Source: Pegoplata infirma
Lineage: Eukaryota; Arthropoda; Insecta; Diptera; Anthomyiidae
NCBI GenBank assembly: GCA_963921195.1
Contig: OY992537.1
Coordinates: 56,630,313 to 56,694,312 of the forward strand
DNA: 64,000 nt
Direction: 5' to 3'
Under the pieces are notes generated by a model that did no database searches, was not told where the DNA came from, and saw nothing but the letters and a program-made list of their open reading frames with translations. Below, piece by piece: positions 21,476-32,978 of the stretch (the stretch's first letter is position 1; each line of letters opens with the position of its first letter). A program made the position numbers and the translations under genes.

Positions 21476-22638
21476 GTTACATTGCTGTATATATTTGTTA
21501 TTTTATAATGTATGCCTTAAAGTACACAGAAGAAAATATGGGAAAAATGTTGAGTATTCACTTGTTTAAATTAAAAAAAAAAAAATTAATAATTTTTTTT
21601 AATTAACGCAATTAAAAATTTACACAAAAGTTTATAAAAAAATTTGAGCAATTAATTTAATAAAAATGTAATTTTTTTTTAATCTTATTTTTTCTCTTAG
21701 TTTTTTTTTTGAATTCTCATTTAGTTTATAGTTTTTTTTTTTAATCATCTTTACGAAATTTTTCTATGTCTTTAAGACAAAAATGTATTTAGTAAAAGAT
21801 TAAAAAAAAAAAATTTTTTGTGTAAAAAAATGTAAAATTTTTTAAAGTTTTAAAAAAAAAATGATAAATTTTGAATAAATTTTTATTTGACAAAATTCAA
21901 AACTTAATTTAAAAAAAAAAAAAAACGAAAGAAATTATGAAAGAAGTAAAGATTTAATTGTGTCAATTAAAAATTTACTCAGATTTTTTGGTATACATTT
22001 ATTACATTTTAATTAAAAGTTTACTCAATACCATTAAATCGTTTACTGGTGCAAAATTTAGTAATTTTTTACTCAATAGTATTAAAAATTTATTAATTGT
22101 TTTTTTTTATTTAATTTTGTGTTTTATGTTATTTGAACTTGAATTTTTGTGTTTATTGTACCTTATTTTCGTTTAAAAGACTAAATTTTTACGTCTTTTA
22201 TGTTAATTTTTGTTTTTTCTTCTTATTTTTATTTTATTTTATCATTAAAGAACGTTTTAAAAATATTTTTAAGTGCAAATTTTTTAAATTTTTAGCGCAT
22301 ATTTTTCTTTTTTTGGTGAATATATTATGCGCATAAAACGCGATTTTAACTGCATAAAAGTCCGAACCCTAGTTATTAGTTTAAAAGTTTAAGGGGTTTT
22401 ATTTCCAAAATCGCTCAAATCTAGGGGTTTTTTGACATTTTGTAAGGCTGAAAAAAAATATATTTTGATTTAATTTTATGTATGTATCTAGCAAAAATTA
22501 ATTTATTTCAATTTCAAAATATTTAGGGGTTTTTTCTTAAAAATAGCTTTAATCTGGGGGTTTTTGAAAATTTTTTAGGGGGAAGAAAAAAAGTACCTGG
22601 CAACACTGCCACATACAAAATAACGCAACGGTAATAGT
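21476..22638. other. AT-rich anonymous DNA with scraps of element X
   Basis: 21530-21790 repeats parts of element X ('TTTGAATTCTCATTTAGTTT', 'AAATTTTTCTATGTCTTTAA'). 22380-22590 has an imperfect repeat of 'AGGGGTTTT'-containing sequence. No gene. Confidence 0.35.
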
Positions 22639-23199
22639 ATGCTAGAAAAAGTTCGAATTGCAGTTTTGAAACCAGGAGGTCCATTTTATATTAAATCAGG
22701 TCCTATTTTTGGAAGAATCTGTACCAGTGGATCACCAACATTTTTTTCACTTTTTTACAGCGAATATCTCAAAAACGTTACGTGCTACAAAAAATTGGAT
22801 GGCAGATTTAAATTCAGGAGAGCAAAACCTATAAGAATCAGTTGGATATTTCACTGGGAGGATTTACTAATCCAAAGAAAATTCCAATGTTATGGTACAC
22901 ACATTCGACAAAATCCAGTTACTTCTATATGGTTGTAGAAATTTTCCTAATTTCATTGGTTTTATCCGATGTAAGGGTTCGAAAGTCACTACTTCGGGCT
23001 ACATGGTGTTATTTTCGTTTTATTATTTAAATAATTTTTAAATAATTCTAAGCAGTTTTTGTAATGGAAATTAAAATAAAATAATATAAAGATTCCGAAT
23101 TGTGGAATTTCAGAAAGTCTCAATTCCTGATTTTTTATTATCCGGTAAATAATATAACCGATATTGAGTTCCGGATAATTTTAATTAAAATTTTAATTG
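22639..23199. other. Anonymous DNA, unrecognised 99-codon ORF not called
   Basis: An open frame at 22639-22938 has no motif I recognise and lacks supporting context. It is left as non-coding. Confidence 0.35.
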
Positions 23200-24481
23200 T
23201 TTTTTAATTTACTATTAATTACATTTTTAATTAATATAAACAATTGTTTAATTACATTTCAAACTTTGTTTTAATTTACATTTTAATTGTTTTTAAATTA
23301 AATATTTATTAAATATTTAATTAATATAATTAATCGATTAATTAAACTTTAAGCTTTACTTATTTTTTTTTGTTTTGTTTTCCTTGTGTGTGCGAGTATG
23401 TGTTTTTGTCTTGCATTCTTTTACACACAAAAAAAACAGAAGTACAAACAATTTGTTGAAAGTTTTTTTTTATTTCTCATATAGTTTTTTGAATTCTCAT
23501 TTTGTTAATAGTTTTATGTACATTAGGGTTATGACTCATTTTTGACAAAATTTTTACCTATCACCACGTGATAGGCAATACAAAATTAATATTAAAAATC
23601 GTATTTGCTTGTCATTTTGGCAAAAAAAACCTTCCGCACCAAACGCAATTTCTAAAAAGTCACAGATATTTATTGTTTTAAGTCTTATTTTTCAAAAATA
23701 AGGCAATTTTAACCCTTCTAATGAATGAATTATATAAAAAAAAAGATCTTGTGAACACTTACGAATAAAAATAAAGCCACCCGGACTTTTTCTTTGGGAG
23801 CTACATTCTGCCAAAGTTGACGTTATAAATAGTTAACATTATGCAGTTAAGGGTTAAACCGCCAAATTTTAATCTTGAAGGAATCAAAAAGTCCCTTCAA
23901 AAAGCATTCGTCAATTTGAGCGTAATTAGCTTTTCTTACGCACCGCTTGAGTCTCATATTTTCCTAGTTTTAATTAAACTAAGAAAATATAGACCAAATT
24001 TCATCTCGTTTGGTGCGGGAAAAATGCATTTTTTAATATTTTTGTATGGCCTTTTTGCTAGGGCAGGTAAATTTTGATATTTGCAAAAAAATCCAAAAAG
24101 TCATAACCCTAATGTACATACATGTCTATGAAAGGTTTATAATCAAAATTGTCTCACTGACTATGTCTTTACGGCATAAATATATTTGGTAAAGTTTGAA
24201 GAAATTTTTTTTATACTATTTTATTAAAAAAAAAATGTTTTTTTAAATTATTTATTTTTAAAAATTAATGTATTATTTTAATTCATTTTTTTAATTTATA
24301 CCATTAAAATTTTAATTGGTTTTAAATTTTTTTTAATTAAATTTTTAATATCAATTTATTTTAAATTAACGACATACAAATATTTTTGATTCATTTGCGC
24401 ATTTTAGTGATTGATTCGCATTTAATTAACTTTTTTAATTAAATCTACGAATATTTTAATAATTTTTTTTTTCTGTGTAGG
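23200..24481. mobile_element. Element X, second copy (left end eroded), split by a MITE
   Basis: It shares with 18489-21141 the words 'CTTTACTTATTTTTTTT', 'TGTGTGCGAGTATGTG', 'GACTATGTCTTTACGGCATA' and the terminal TTTTTTTTCTGTG|TA near 24477. The CACAG left end is not visible. It is interrupted at 23521-24114. Confidence 0.65.
23521..24114. mobile_element. MITE with CATTAGGGTTATGAC termini, TA duplication
   Basis: Perfect 16 bp terminal inverted repeats CATTAGGGTTATGACT, TA on both sides (23519-23520, 24115-24116), and inner paired arms CGCACCAAACG/CGTTTGGTGCG. The empty site is visible in the first copy of element X near 18718 (TTTTATGTGTATGTATATG). The 78-codon ORF inside is not credible as a gene. 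Consistent with a Tc1/mariner-type MITE. Confidence 0.82.
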
Positions 24482-25360
24482 TACTGTGTAAAATATTTTT
24501 GTGGCTAATTTGCATAGCCTTATGAAACTTGTGAATTCAATACATTTTAACCCCAAGACTTATATATTTGCCAATAACTCAGTGATTCAAAATCGAACTT
24601 TCTGAATCGGAACGGGACGAAACCAAAAGCAAATGAAAGTTGACATTTTTAATAACAAAACCCTCAAGAAGTTTTTTAAGTTCAACGTAGATTATTTTTA
24701 CACTCATTTTAAGTTGGTGAATTTAAAGATTTTGTGTACTAAACATGCCCCAATTTATGGGCTCCAGGTGATGCCCCTATTAGACATGTGGGATCCAGCG
24801 TCCAATCTTAAGTTTGAAATTACGTTAGCTATAACCGGAATGAACTTCGTTGCAATCGATTCCGTACCTACTTATTCAATTGCCAAATTATTAAAAATAA
24901 TCCACTGTGCACCGTTGCGAATGATTGTTATTTAAAGGTAATTACAAAATTAATCATACGCCATAACAGTATTCAAGCAATTATTATTACAACTATAATA
25001 AAAGTTCACAAACTTCAAATGTGTGTAAAAAAAATTAGCGCTGAACTAAAAAAAGCCTGATGGCTTTGTTGTGAAATATGTCAAATTTTATTTGCTTTTG
25101 GTTCCATTCCATTCCGATTTTTGTTGTTGAACTGTTAATCAGCTGTCGGCAAAATGTCCTTTCGAATTAAGCGAGTTTAACACAATAATTGTTAATAAAA
25201 CGCATCATAAATTCACGGTTTCGCTCATAACTTCTTAACCCCTTGAACAATTTTGCTAAAATTCCATTTGCGCCTCAGGTATGGAATAGAAACAATGAAA
25301 AATACAACATAAAAAGCAGGGCGGTTCCTAGATGACTAAATTTATTCCCGATTTAAAAAA
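24482..25360. other. Anonymous DNA with DINE-1 scraps
   Basis: DINE-1-like phrases lie near 24485-24545 and 25210-25290 ('AATTCACGGTTTCGCTCATA'). A 100-codon ORF at 24633-24935 has no recognisable domain and is not called. Confidence 0.35.
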
Positions 25361-26651
25361 AAAACAAGTACACTCAAAATAATTACTCTGTTAAATACTC
25401 TTTAAAATGACTGTAATCTCAATTCGACAGACATTTGACAAAGTTATCTGTCGAAATACAGATTTTAAGAAAATACTTCGTATTTTCTTGTGACCGAAAA
25501 ACAAAATTTTGTAAAATTGGAGTTACTCGCTAAAAACTTGTAATTTTGACAAAAATAAAAAAGTAAATTTACAATTTGAAAGCGGGAAAATTTAACAAAA
25601 TTTTAATTAATTTAATTTTAATTAATGTTTTTGAAGCAGAGAAGTTTTACTCATAAAATGGATTTAACTAAAACTTTGTAAATTTACAGTTTTTTTTTGT
25701 AAAATTTTTAACTCATAAATGCATTTAACTAAAACTTTGTTAATTTACAGAGTTTTTTGGTAAAATTCTTCTTGGTTTTATCAGTATTTTACAGATAATT
25801 CTGTAAATTTACAGTTTTTTTGTGATCGAAATCATTTTACAGAGTTTTCTTCGTAAAATAACAAAAAATCTTGCTGGTTGGAAATCTATGGTATTTTCTA
25901 CTGGCTCAGCAGAGTATCTCTGTAATTTAACAGAGTGATTATTTTGAGTGTAAGAGTGTTAAATTCGGCTGTGCCGAATCTTGTATACCCTCCAACATGC
26001 AAAAAAATAAAAAAAATCAGGGGCGTTTTATTTTTTTTTGGGGGGGGAGGGGTCAGGGGGTCGCTTGTAGTAATTGAGGGGGGGTAAATTTTCCTTCGAA
26101 TTTGTGTTTAAAAATTCATTCTTATGCTTTTTGCACTAAAGAAATACAAGATTATCATTATTAAAAAAAAAATGTTTTATTCCACGCCCATAAAAGGGGG
26201 GCGGGCCGAAAAAACGACATTTTCTAATTCTCTGGGTCCAAATGCAGGACTTTAAACTTTATGTGGCATAAAAATGTTGCATTTGTTAAACAAAAACACA
26301 AAAAATCATGTAAAAATATGGTATTTTTCAGAGGTTGGTTTAGTTCTTCAAGGGGGAACTTTTTTCCCCCTGGTCCGATTTTGCTCATTTACGAACTTAG
26401 CCTGCCTATGAACATAAGACATATTCGTGCCAAATGTCGGGAGATTAGCTCTTTTATTTTGGACTGCATCGTGTTAACTACAGACGGACAGACGGAGAGA
26501 CGGACGGACGGACGGACATCGCTAGAATGTCTTAGAATCGATCACTGATCATAAATATATATACTTTATGGGGTCCTAGACCGATATTTTGATGCGTTAC
26601 ACACGGAATGACAAAGTGAGTATACCCCCATACTGTAGTTGGAGGGTATAA
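25361..26651 (-). mobile_element. DINE-1-like element with a MITE in its 3' terminus
   Basis: The minus-strand 5' end is at 26651 (TATACCCTCCAACTACAGTA). The (GTCC/GTCT)n tract lies at 26483-26518, and the 3' hairpin TTCGGCACAGCCGAA near 25965. The final ACAAGTA is separated from the rest by the MITE at 25371-25950. It closely resembles the copy at 6682-7342. Confidence 0.85.
25371..25950. mobile_element. MITE with CACTCAAAATAAT termini, TA duplication
   Basis: TA|CACTCAAAATAATTACTC ... GAGTGATTATTTTGAGTG|TA, terminal repeats of 13 bp plus further pairing (ACTCTGTTAAAT/ATTTAACAGAG). It was inserted into the TA of the DINE-1 terminal ACAAGTAAGAG motif, so the empty site is known. The interior has repeated 'TTTACAG' words. 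580 bp, no coding capacity. Confidence 0.85.
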
Positions 26652-27935
26652 AAACTTTTATAATGCTTTAATTACAATTCTTTAACATTTAACAAAAGTG
26701 TTTGCTAAAGATAAGTTAATTCTAAATGTGTTTAACTTTTTCCAAAAAAAATTTCAAAGAAATTCTGTTTACTCTAAAACTTTATATGATTCTCCTACAA
26801 TAAACTTATATATTACTTTTATGTTTTCAATTACTAGCTGGAAAAACATAATTAAATTTAAAGTTTTTTATTTTTCTTAAGTATTATCCTTTAATGTTTA
26901 CCGCTCAAAAACAACATAAAATTCCCTAGAAATTGTAACCGCTTAATTTAACTTTGCAATTAAGAAATTAACTCTGCAAAAACGGGAAAAAAACTCCAAA
27001 ACTTCTATAAATTAGTTTTATTTATTCTTCTCTCTGTCTCTTGATACTATTATCTTAGTAGTTTATGGATTGTTTATAATGACAAACAAGACGTCTGTCT
27101 GTCGTCGACTGTTTCTTATTACTTCTGCTGTTTGGAAATTATAGCATCATTATAAACAATGACAATATCTCTTCATCAGCAGCACTAAAAACTTCCGAAG
27201 AAGTTGAGCAAAAAAAAAATTAAAACAATATGCAACATAAACTTTTATACTACAATTTTTAGTTTTTCGTAATTATCATTAACAAAATGCAACAAACTTA
27301 CAACAAAAAAAATTTAACTCACAAATTTGTGAAGCACTGTAATCTGTAATAAACAGATGAAAATTAAACTTGAACTAGACTTGTTGCTGTGCGGCTTATT
27401 CTGGCTGCACAACATATCGCTAAAAATGGGAAACCTTAACCTTAACATAGGCGCATATATGCACGAATACATGTTTTTTTAAATTTATGCATATATTCAA
27501 TGCATATATGCATATGCATACAGCTGGTGCCATTCTGTCTGCGATTATTATCTTATTATACTCATGAAAACTATAGTCTAAGATAGATAGTTATACATAG
27601 AACACTTACTACATACACTTAAGATTGTTGAAAGAGTGTGGGGATACACTTAGAAAAATTGTTAGCAGTAACTCCACTCAAAAAATTAAAAAAAATATTT
27701 ATTATTTTCTACCATATTCAGAATTTTTCTTAATTTTCTAGACGTTTCACTTAGCTGGTTGAACTTTTCTTATGTTTTCCAAATTATCCTGTTTTTATTT
27801 TTAGTTGTCCGGAATTTTCCATATTTTTCTGATTTTGTTTTTAATTCTCTAATTGCTTTTATTTTTTTCTGAACTTTCTGAAATAAAATTGCTGAACTCT
27901 TTGCAGCATTTTCCAAATTTTTCTGATTTTTAAAC
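26652..27935. other. Unique-looking intronic DNA
   Basis: No transposon signature. 27440-27525 has repeated ATGCATAT words, and 27690-27920 several 'TTTTCTGAATTTTC' phrases. No coding motif was found. Confidence 0.35.
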
Positions 27936-28537
27936 CATCCACTTAGTGATAGAGGGTATATATAAGTTTGTCATTCCGTTTGTAACTCATCGAAATATCG
28001 ATCTGGGACCCCATAAAGTATATATATTCATGATGCCCGATCGATTTTAAGACATTCTAGCGATGTCCGTCTGTCTGTGGAAAATGCTCTCGCGAACAAA
28101 ATATTGCACAGAGATGACTGAAACATATTTATTGGAAGTTCTCCCGAGAAGTTTGGTATTGCATTTGAGCGATATCGGTTCAGCGGTTCAAAAGTTATGA
28201 ATGAAAATGTAAGCACATCTCAAAAATTTCAGTACATTCAACATAACCTAAATATACAAAATGCTTTAATTCGGCTTCTGATTGACATATGTGAACATAA
28301 TTGAACACTAAATGGTATTTTAACAAGTACGAACATATTTTTTGGCAAAAAAAGAAAAAAAAAATCGCGAATTTTTTTTTTTTTCAAAATTTTTTTTCGC
28401 GGAAATTTTTTTTTCAAAAATTTTTTTTTTTCAAAAGTAATTAACTTTTAAATAAAGTTTTTTGCAATAATCTTTTTGAAATTGTGGAGGGTATCACTAC
28501 ATTCGGCAAGGCCGAATTTAACTTTTTTACTTGTTTC
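27936..28537 (+). mobile_element. DINE-1-like element, internally shortened
   Basis: 5' GTGATAGAGGGTATATATAA, then TTTGTCATTCCGTTTGTAAC and a short GTCTGTCTGTGG tract at 28065. The 3' hairpin TTCGGCAAGGCCGAA is near 28510, with TTTTTTACTTGTTT at the end. A scrap of another copy follows at 28538-28630. Confidence 0.82.
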
Positions 28538-28637
28538 AATTTGTCATTCCGTTTGTAACTCATCGAAATATCGATCTGGGACCCACTAAACATTTGAGAG
28601 ATATCTGCTCAGCGGTTCAAAAATGAAAAATTCTTTT

Positions 28638-29405
28638 TATACCCTACACCACACTGTGGTACAGGGTATAATGAGTTTGCGCTGCTGTTTGTAACTACCC
28701 AAAATATTGGTCCTAGACCCACCTTTAAGTATACCGATCGACTCAGAACAACTTTTTGAGTCGATTTGGTGATGTCCGTCTGTCCATGTAAACGCTGTAA
28801 ACACGATACAGGTCGCAATTTTTAATCAATTGACTTGAAATTTGAAACTTAAACCTCTTTTGGCTCAAGGACGAAATGGAAAAAATCGGTCCATATTTAG
28901 ACCTAGCCCCCATACAAAGGTTCTGCATTTAAATAGTTATATTCTCGAAATTTGACAGGTAATCATGTTTTATCCACACAAATCACCGTTCCGAATTTTA
29001 AAGAAATCGGACCAGTTCTTCTTGTAGCCCCCATACAAACCACCTTCCCTATTTTCACATAAATCTCTCAAATTTCATGAAAATAGAAAATATTTAATTA
29101 AAATTCTGTTTGTGTATGTTAAACGCGTACTTTAATAACCTTATCAAATCTGATTATCATCGGACCATTTTTGGACTTAGGTCCCATGTGAAAATTTCGC
29201 CAGATATTCAGTTAAAGCGGTTTATTGTCAACAAAAGGAAGCCTATTCCACTCAAATTTAATTTGTGAGTGCTTTTTACACTTATTAAAGATTTGACAAA
29301 ATATAGATCTAATCAGTCCATGTTTGAACTTGGGACCCATTTTCCGGGAAACTCTGGTGTAGGGTATTATATGGACGGTCTTGACCGACTATAATTTTCT
29401 TTTTT
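28638..29405 (+). mobile_element. DINE-1-like element, second family, near full length
   Basis: It starts TATACCCTACACCACACTGT with an internal inverted repeat (ACCCTACACCA/TGGTACAGGGT). It has a short GTCCGTCTGTCC tract at 28774 and ends GGTGTAGGGTATTATATGGA, hairpin CGGTCTTGACCG, then ATTTTCTTTTTTGTT. This copy is the reference for the disrupted relative at 17926-21475. Confidence 0.82.
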
Positions 29406-29441
29406 GTTGGATTTGAAGCAGTACTAAAAGAAAATTATAAT

Positions 29442-29800
29442 CCCTAGTAAAAATATTATGCTAATTTTACTAAATAGATCTAATTTCATCCGTAAAATGG
29501 TTGTATCAAATAATATCTAATTGTATTACTTTAGACCAAAAAATATAAAAGTTTATACAATTTGATCCTGAATTTGGTCAAATCTAATTATATGAAATTG
29601 ATCTATTTTTATACAATTTGATGTGCAAAAACAAAATACGAATCTAATCATATATGGAGCAATATCTAACCATATAAAGTGGATCAACCGTATCAAAATG
29701 ATAGATATAATTTTATATAAATTTATTCGGAAGCATATGAACTCATATAAGATTGTATCAAATTATATATAATTATATCAGAAAATTTTTAACATATTTT
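29442..29800. mobile_element. CCCTAG/CCCGAG-type MITE, right end lost
   Basis: It begins CCCTAGTAAAAATATTATG and matches 44647-45001 through 'TTGTATCAAATTATATATAA' near 29755. The CTCGGG terminus is not present. Confidence 0.72.
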
Positions 29801-30520
29801 TACCATATGGTAATGTTTTAATGAACGCGAACGTTACAAAATTGCAAAAATAAAAAATCGCCATTTTTTATTTTTTTTTGTCACATTCGGAGTCAGAGCC
29901 CCCTAAAACATATAAAAAAACCTTTTTTTTATTAAAAAATACAGCGAAAAAAAAATTACCGGGTGTTTCTTCTACACGATCCACAGTGCACTGGACCGAT
30001 TTTACTGAATTACAATACGAACCTGACCGGTTAAATGCCCAACATATGTATATGCCAAACTTCAGGAGACTCCGTAAAGTTTTTCTAAAGTTAGCGTGTT
30101 TTCAACAGACAAACAGACGGACTGGGATAACTAGATCGTCTTATGAGGTCCTTGACCAATATTTTCTTCTATCACTGGAGTGGAGGGTATAAAAATTAAC
30201 GAAAAAAAATTTAACGAAAAAAAAATTTTATAAAAAAAAAAAAATTTAGTGAAAAAAAAATTTATTAAAAAAATAATGAATGATACATTTTAATGAAAAA
30301 AAAAATTATGGAAATTTTTTTGTCTAGTTCCCATATAAAAATTTCGCTCGATATTCAGTAAAATCGGTTGTCAACACAAAAAAGCCAACTCCACTTAAAT
30401 CTGGTTAAAGTGTGTTTTGTACACAAAGTAATGATAGATCCAATCGGTCCATGTTTTAACTTGGGACCCATTTTCTGAAAAGCACCGACCGACCACCAGT
30501 TATTTTTAATACACTTTTTC
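29801..30520. mobile_element. Fragments of two DINE-1-like families
   Basis: 29985-30196 is a minus-strand 5' fragment of the first family, ending GAGTGGAGGGTATAA. 30310-30500 is a plus-strand 3' fragment of the second family ('TCGCTCGATATTCAGTAAAA', 'CGACCGACCACCAG'). The A-rich spacer between them (30200-30300) is low complexity. Confidence 0.65.
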
Positions 30521-31091
30521 CCCAAAAAAATTTTTTTTTTAGTGTACACTAGTTGTAAAACTTTAAGCTTAAAGAAAATAAAAGCAAAAGTTGTAGTTTT
30601 TACTTATAAATTATTCCAAAAGAAAAAAAAAATTGAAAGAGTTTGTTGTGCTATCACAAAAAAATGTTGCAATCTTGAAAAGAGTTAAAATATGGGTATG
30701 CACAGTGGGATTAAAATGTAATGATCATGATTTTCTTTTTTTAAAAATATTTTCTTCTACACGAAAATAGAAAAATTAAGTGAATATTAATTCAAACTTA
30801 ATGCTTTGAATGTAAAGTTAGAATATTATATTTGGCTGTAACAAATATTAGAAAAAAAAAAAATAAAATAAACAAATACGAGAAAATTAGTGTCCTCAGA
30901 GGATATGTTTGCTGACGTTAAGCGTTATCTGCTACACTCAAAAAAACGTGGTATTCAATACTAAAAATTTAACTAATGAACTAATTTTTTAGTCCAAAAT
31001 TATCTAGTACATGTATTGTTAATCAATACTAAAATTTGTTATCATTTTGAGTATACTTAAACCGTAACAAAGCTTTACAGTGTAGAGTCTA
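30521..31091. other. Anonymous DNA with a small CACTC-type scrap
   Basis: 30943-31052 starts CACTCAAAAAAACG and contains TCATTTTGAGTA, and may be a very small MITE. The rest shows nothing. Confidence 0.35.
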
Positions 31092-31493
31092 CACACAAAA
31101 AAAAACTTGTCAAATTACTAGAAAAAGTTTCGTAACCCCATTTTACCAATATTTGGCAATTTTCCTTTTTTTTTAACATAACATTTTTTTATCGAAATTT
31201 ACATTTTTTTTTGTAATTTTACAAATTTTTTTGTAATTTTACAAATTTTTTTGTAATTTTACAATTTTTTTTTTTTGTAATTTTAGAAATTTTTTTGTAA
31301 TTTTAAAATTTTTTTGTAATTTTACAAATTTTTTTTGTTATTTTACAAATTTCTATGTGTTTTTTACAAAAAAAATTAGTAAATTTACGAGAATTTCTTG
31401 TAAGTTTTATTGCGCAAAAAAAGTTGTAAATTTAAAATTTTATTGGTAAAAAACTTGTAAATTACAAAAAAGCCCAGAATTTTTTTTAATAAA
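31092..31493. mobile_element. Half of a GTAAAATTAC-rich MITE
   Basis: TA|CACACAAAAAAAAACTTG on the left, then 'GTTTCGTAACCCCATTTTAC' and expanded TTTTTTGTAATTTTACAAA repeats (31200-31330). It stops at the family midpoint (AGAATTTTT), so the right half is missing. Confidence 0.7.
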
Positions 31494-31692
31494 TCTTGGT
31501 TTCATCAAATTTTTTTCTGTTCATCAATTTTTTTTTACATAAATTTTTTTTATCAATTTTTTTTTCATCAAATTTTTTTTCATCAAATTTTTTTTTTCAT
31601 CAATTTTTTTCATTAAATTATTTTTTTTTTCATAAATTTTAATATAATCAAATTTTTTTTTTTTCATTATTTTTTTTACATCAAAAAAATTT
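31494..31692. repeat. T-rich (TTTTTTCATCAAA)n degenerate repeat
   Basis: About a dozen imperfect units of CATCAAATTTTTTT. No gene. Confidence 0.6.
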
Positions 31693-32581
31693 TTATACCC
31701 TCCACTCTAGTGATAGAGGGTATATATAAGTTTGTCATTCCGTTTGTAACACCTCGAAATATTGGTCTAGGACCCCATAAAGTATATATATTCATGATCC
31801 TCGATCGATTTTAAGACGATCTAGCGATGTCCGTCCGTCCGTCCGTCCGTCCGTCCGTCCGTCCGTCCGTCCGTCCGTCCGTCTGTCCGTCTGTCTGTCT
31901 GTCTGTTGAAAACACGCTAACTTTTGAAAGACTTTACGGAGGCTCCTGAAGTTTGGCATATATGTTGGGCATTCACCTGGTCAGGTTGGTATTGCAATCC
32001 AGCGAAATCGGTCCAGTGGTTCAAAAGTTATGAGCAAATGACTGAATTTTGGCAAGGGTTTTTCGTGAATTTACTAGATAAAAATCAAGCTAACTTTTAA
32101 AAGACAGTTCTGAGGATGCTGAAGCCCGGCATATATTTTTGTCGTTCCCCTGGCCTGATTCATTTTGAATTTCAGCCAAATCGGTCCAGTGGTTCAAAAG
32201 TTATTAGCAAAACCATGAATTTCAGATTAGCTCCACCTTAAATTCACGTGTTGAAAACCCGTTAAATATGTTTTAAAAACATTGTAGTCACAAAAATATT
32301 TTACAACGTATTTTTGTCACTCAAAAATATTTTTACACTAAAAAAAAAAAAAATACACTCGAAAAAAATTTTACACTCAAAAAAAATTTTACACTCAAAA
32401 AAAATTTAGTAAATTATTTTTTTTTCAAAAATTAGTTTAAAAAAGTGTTTTTACACAAAATAAAATATTTCTAATCAAAAATTTTATTTTTTCACGTTAG
32501 AAAATTTACTATCACTTAAAAAGGGCATTGTGGAGGGTATTCACAGATTCGGCCAAGTCGAATTTAACTTTTCAACTTGTT
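31693..32581 (+). mobile_element. DINE-1-like element, full length with long GTCY tract
   Basis: 5' TATACCCTCCACTCTAGTGA, CCATAAAGTATATATATTCA block, then (CCGT)n changing to (CTGT)n at 31827-31906. The 3' hairpin TTCGGCCAAGTCGAA is near 32550, followed by TTTAACTTTTCAACTTGT. It is the most complete member of the first family and shows the DINE-1 order of 5' inverted repeat, GTCY microsatellite and terminal hairpin. Confidence 0.9.
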
Positions 32582-32612
32582 TTATCAAAAATTTGTTTTC
32601 GCCAAAAATGTT

Positions 32613-32966
32613 ATATATATATTTAGTCCTTTATTTACCACTGTAACATAGGGCCTCAACAAAAGCTTTCCATTCATCTCTATCTGTTGTCATCAGTTTC
32701 ATTTCGCTCCACGAAACATTATTCTCACGCAATTCGTTTTTAATCTGGCGTCTCCATGTATTAGCTGGTCTTCCAGGTCGTCTGGATCCCTGAGGATTAT
32801 ACTCAATGGACTGTCTGGTGATATCGTTTGTTGGCTTCCTCATCGTGTGCCCCATCCACTTAAATTTACGGCGCCGGATATCCATTTCTAAAGGGGCTTG
32901 ACGAGTTCGTTGCCATAAATCCTAATTGGAGATGATGTTAGGCCAATAAATACCGAGGATGCGAAT
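32613..32966 (-). mobile_element. Severely 5'-truncated LINE insertion
   Basis: Flanked by the exact 12 bp duplication GCCAAAAATGTT (32601-32612 and 32967-32978). On the minus strand it ends in a short (TA)n tail. Only the last part of the RT ORF is present: FKWMGHTMRK, NPQGSRRPGRPANTWRR, and FVEALCYSGK before the stop at about 32631. The C-terminal wording resembles the ORF at 50170-51903. Confidence 0.88.
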
Positions 32967-32978
32967 GCCAAAAATGTT

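Noticed and set aside
22639..22938. 99-codon ORF in anonymous DNA
   Set aside because: No recognised domain, no splice or promoter context, and similar lengths arise by chance in 64 kb.
24633..24935. 100-codon ORF
   Set aside because: No recognisable motif; composition not distinct from neighbours; could be an old repeat remnant.
29441..29443. 2 bp duplication for the 29442-29800 CCCTAG element
   Set aside because: Its right end is lost, so the flank cannot be compared.
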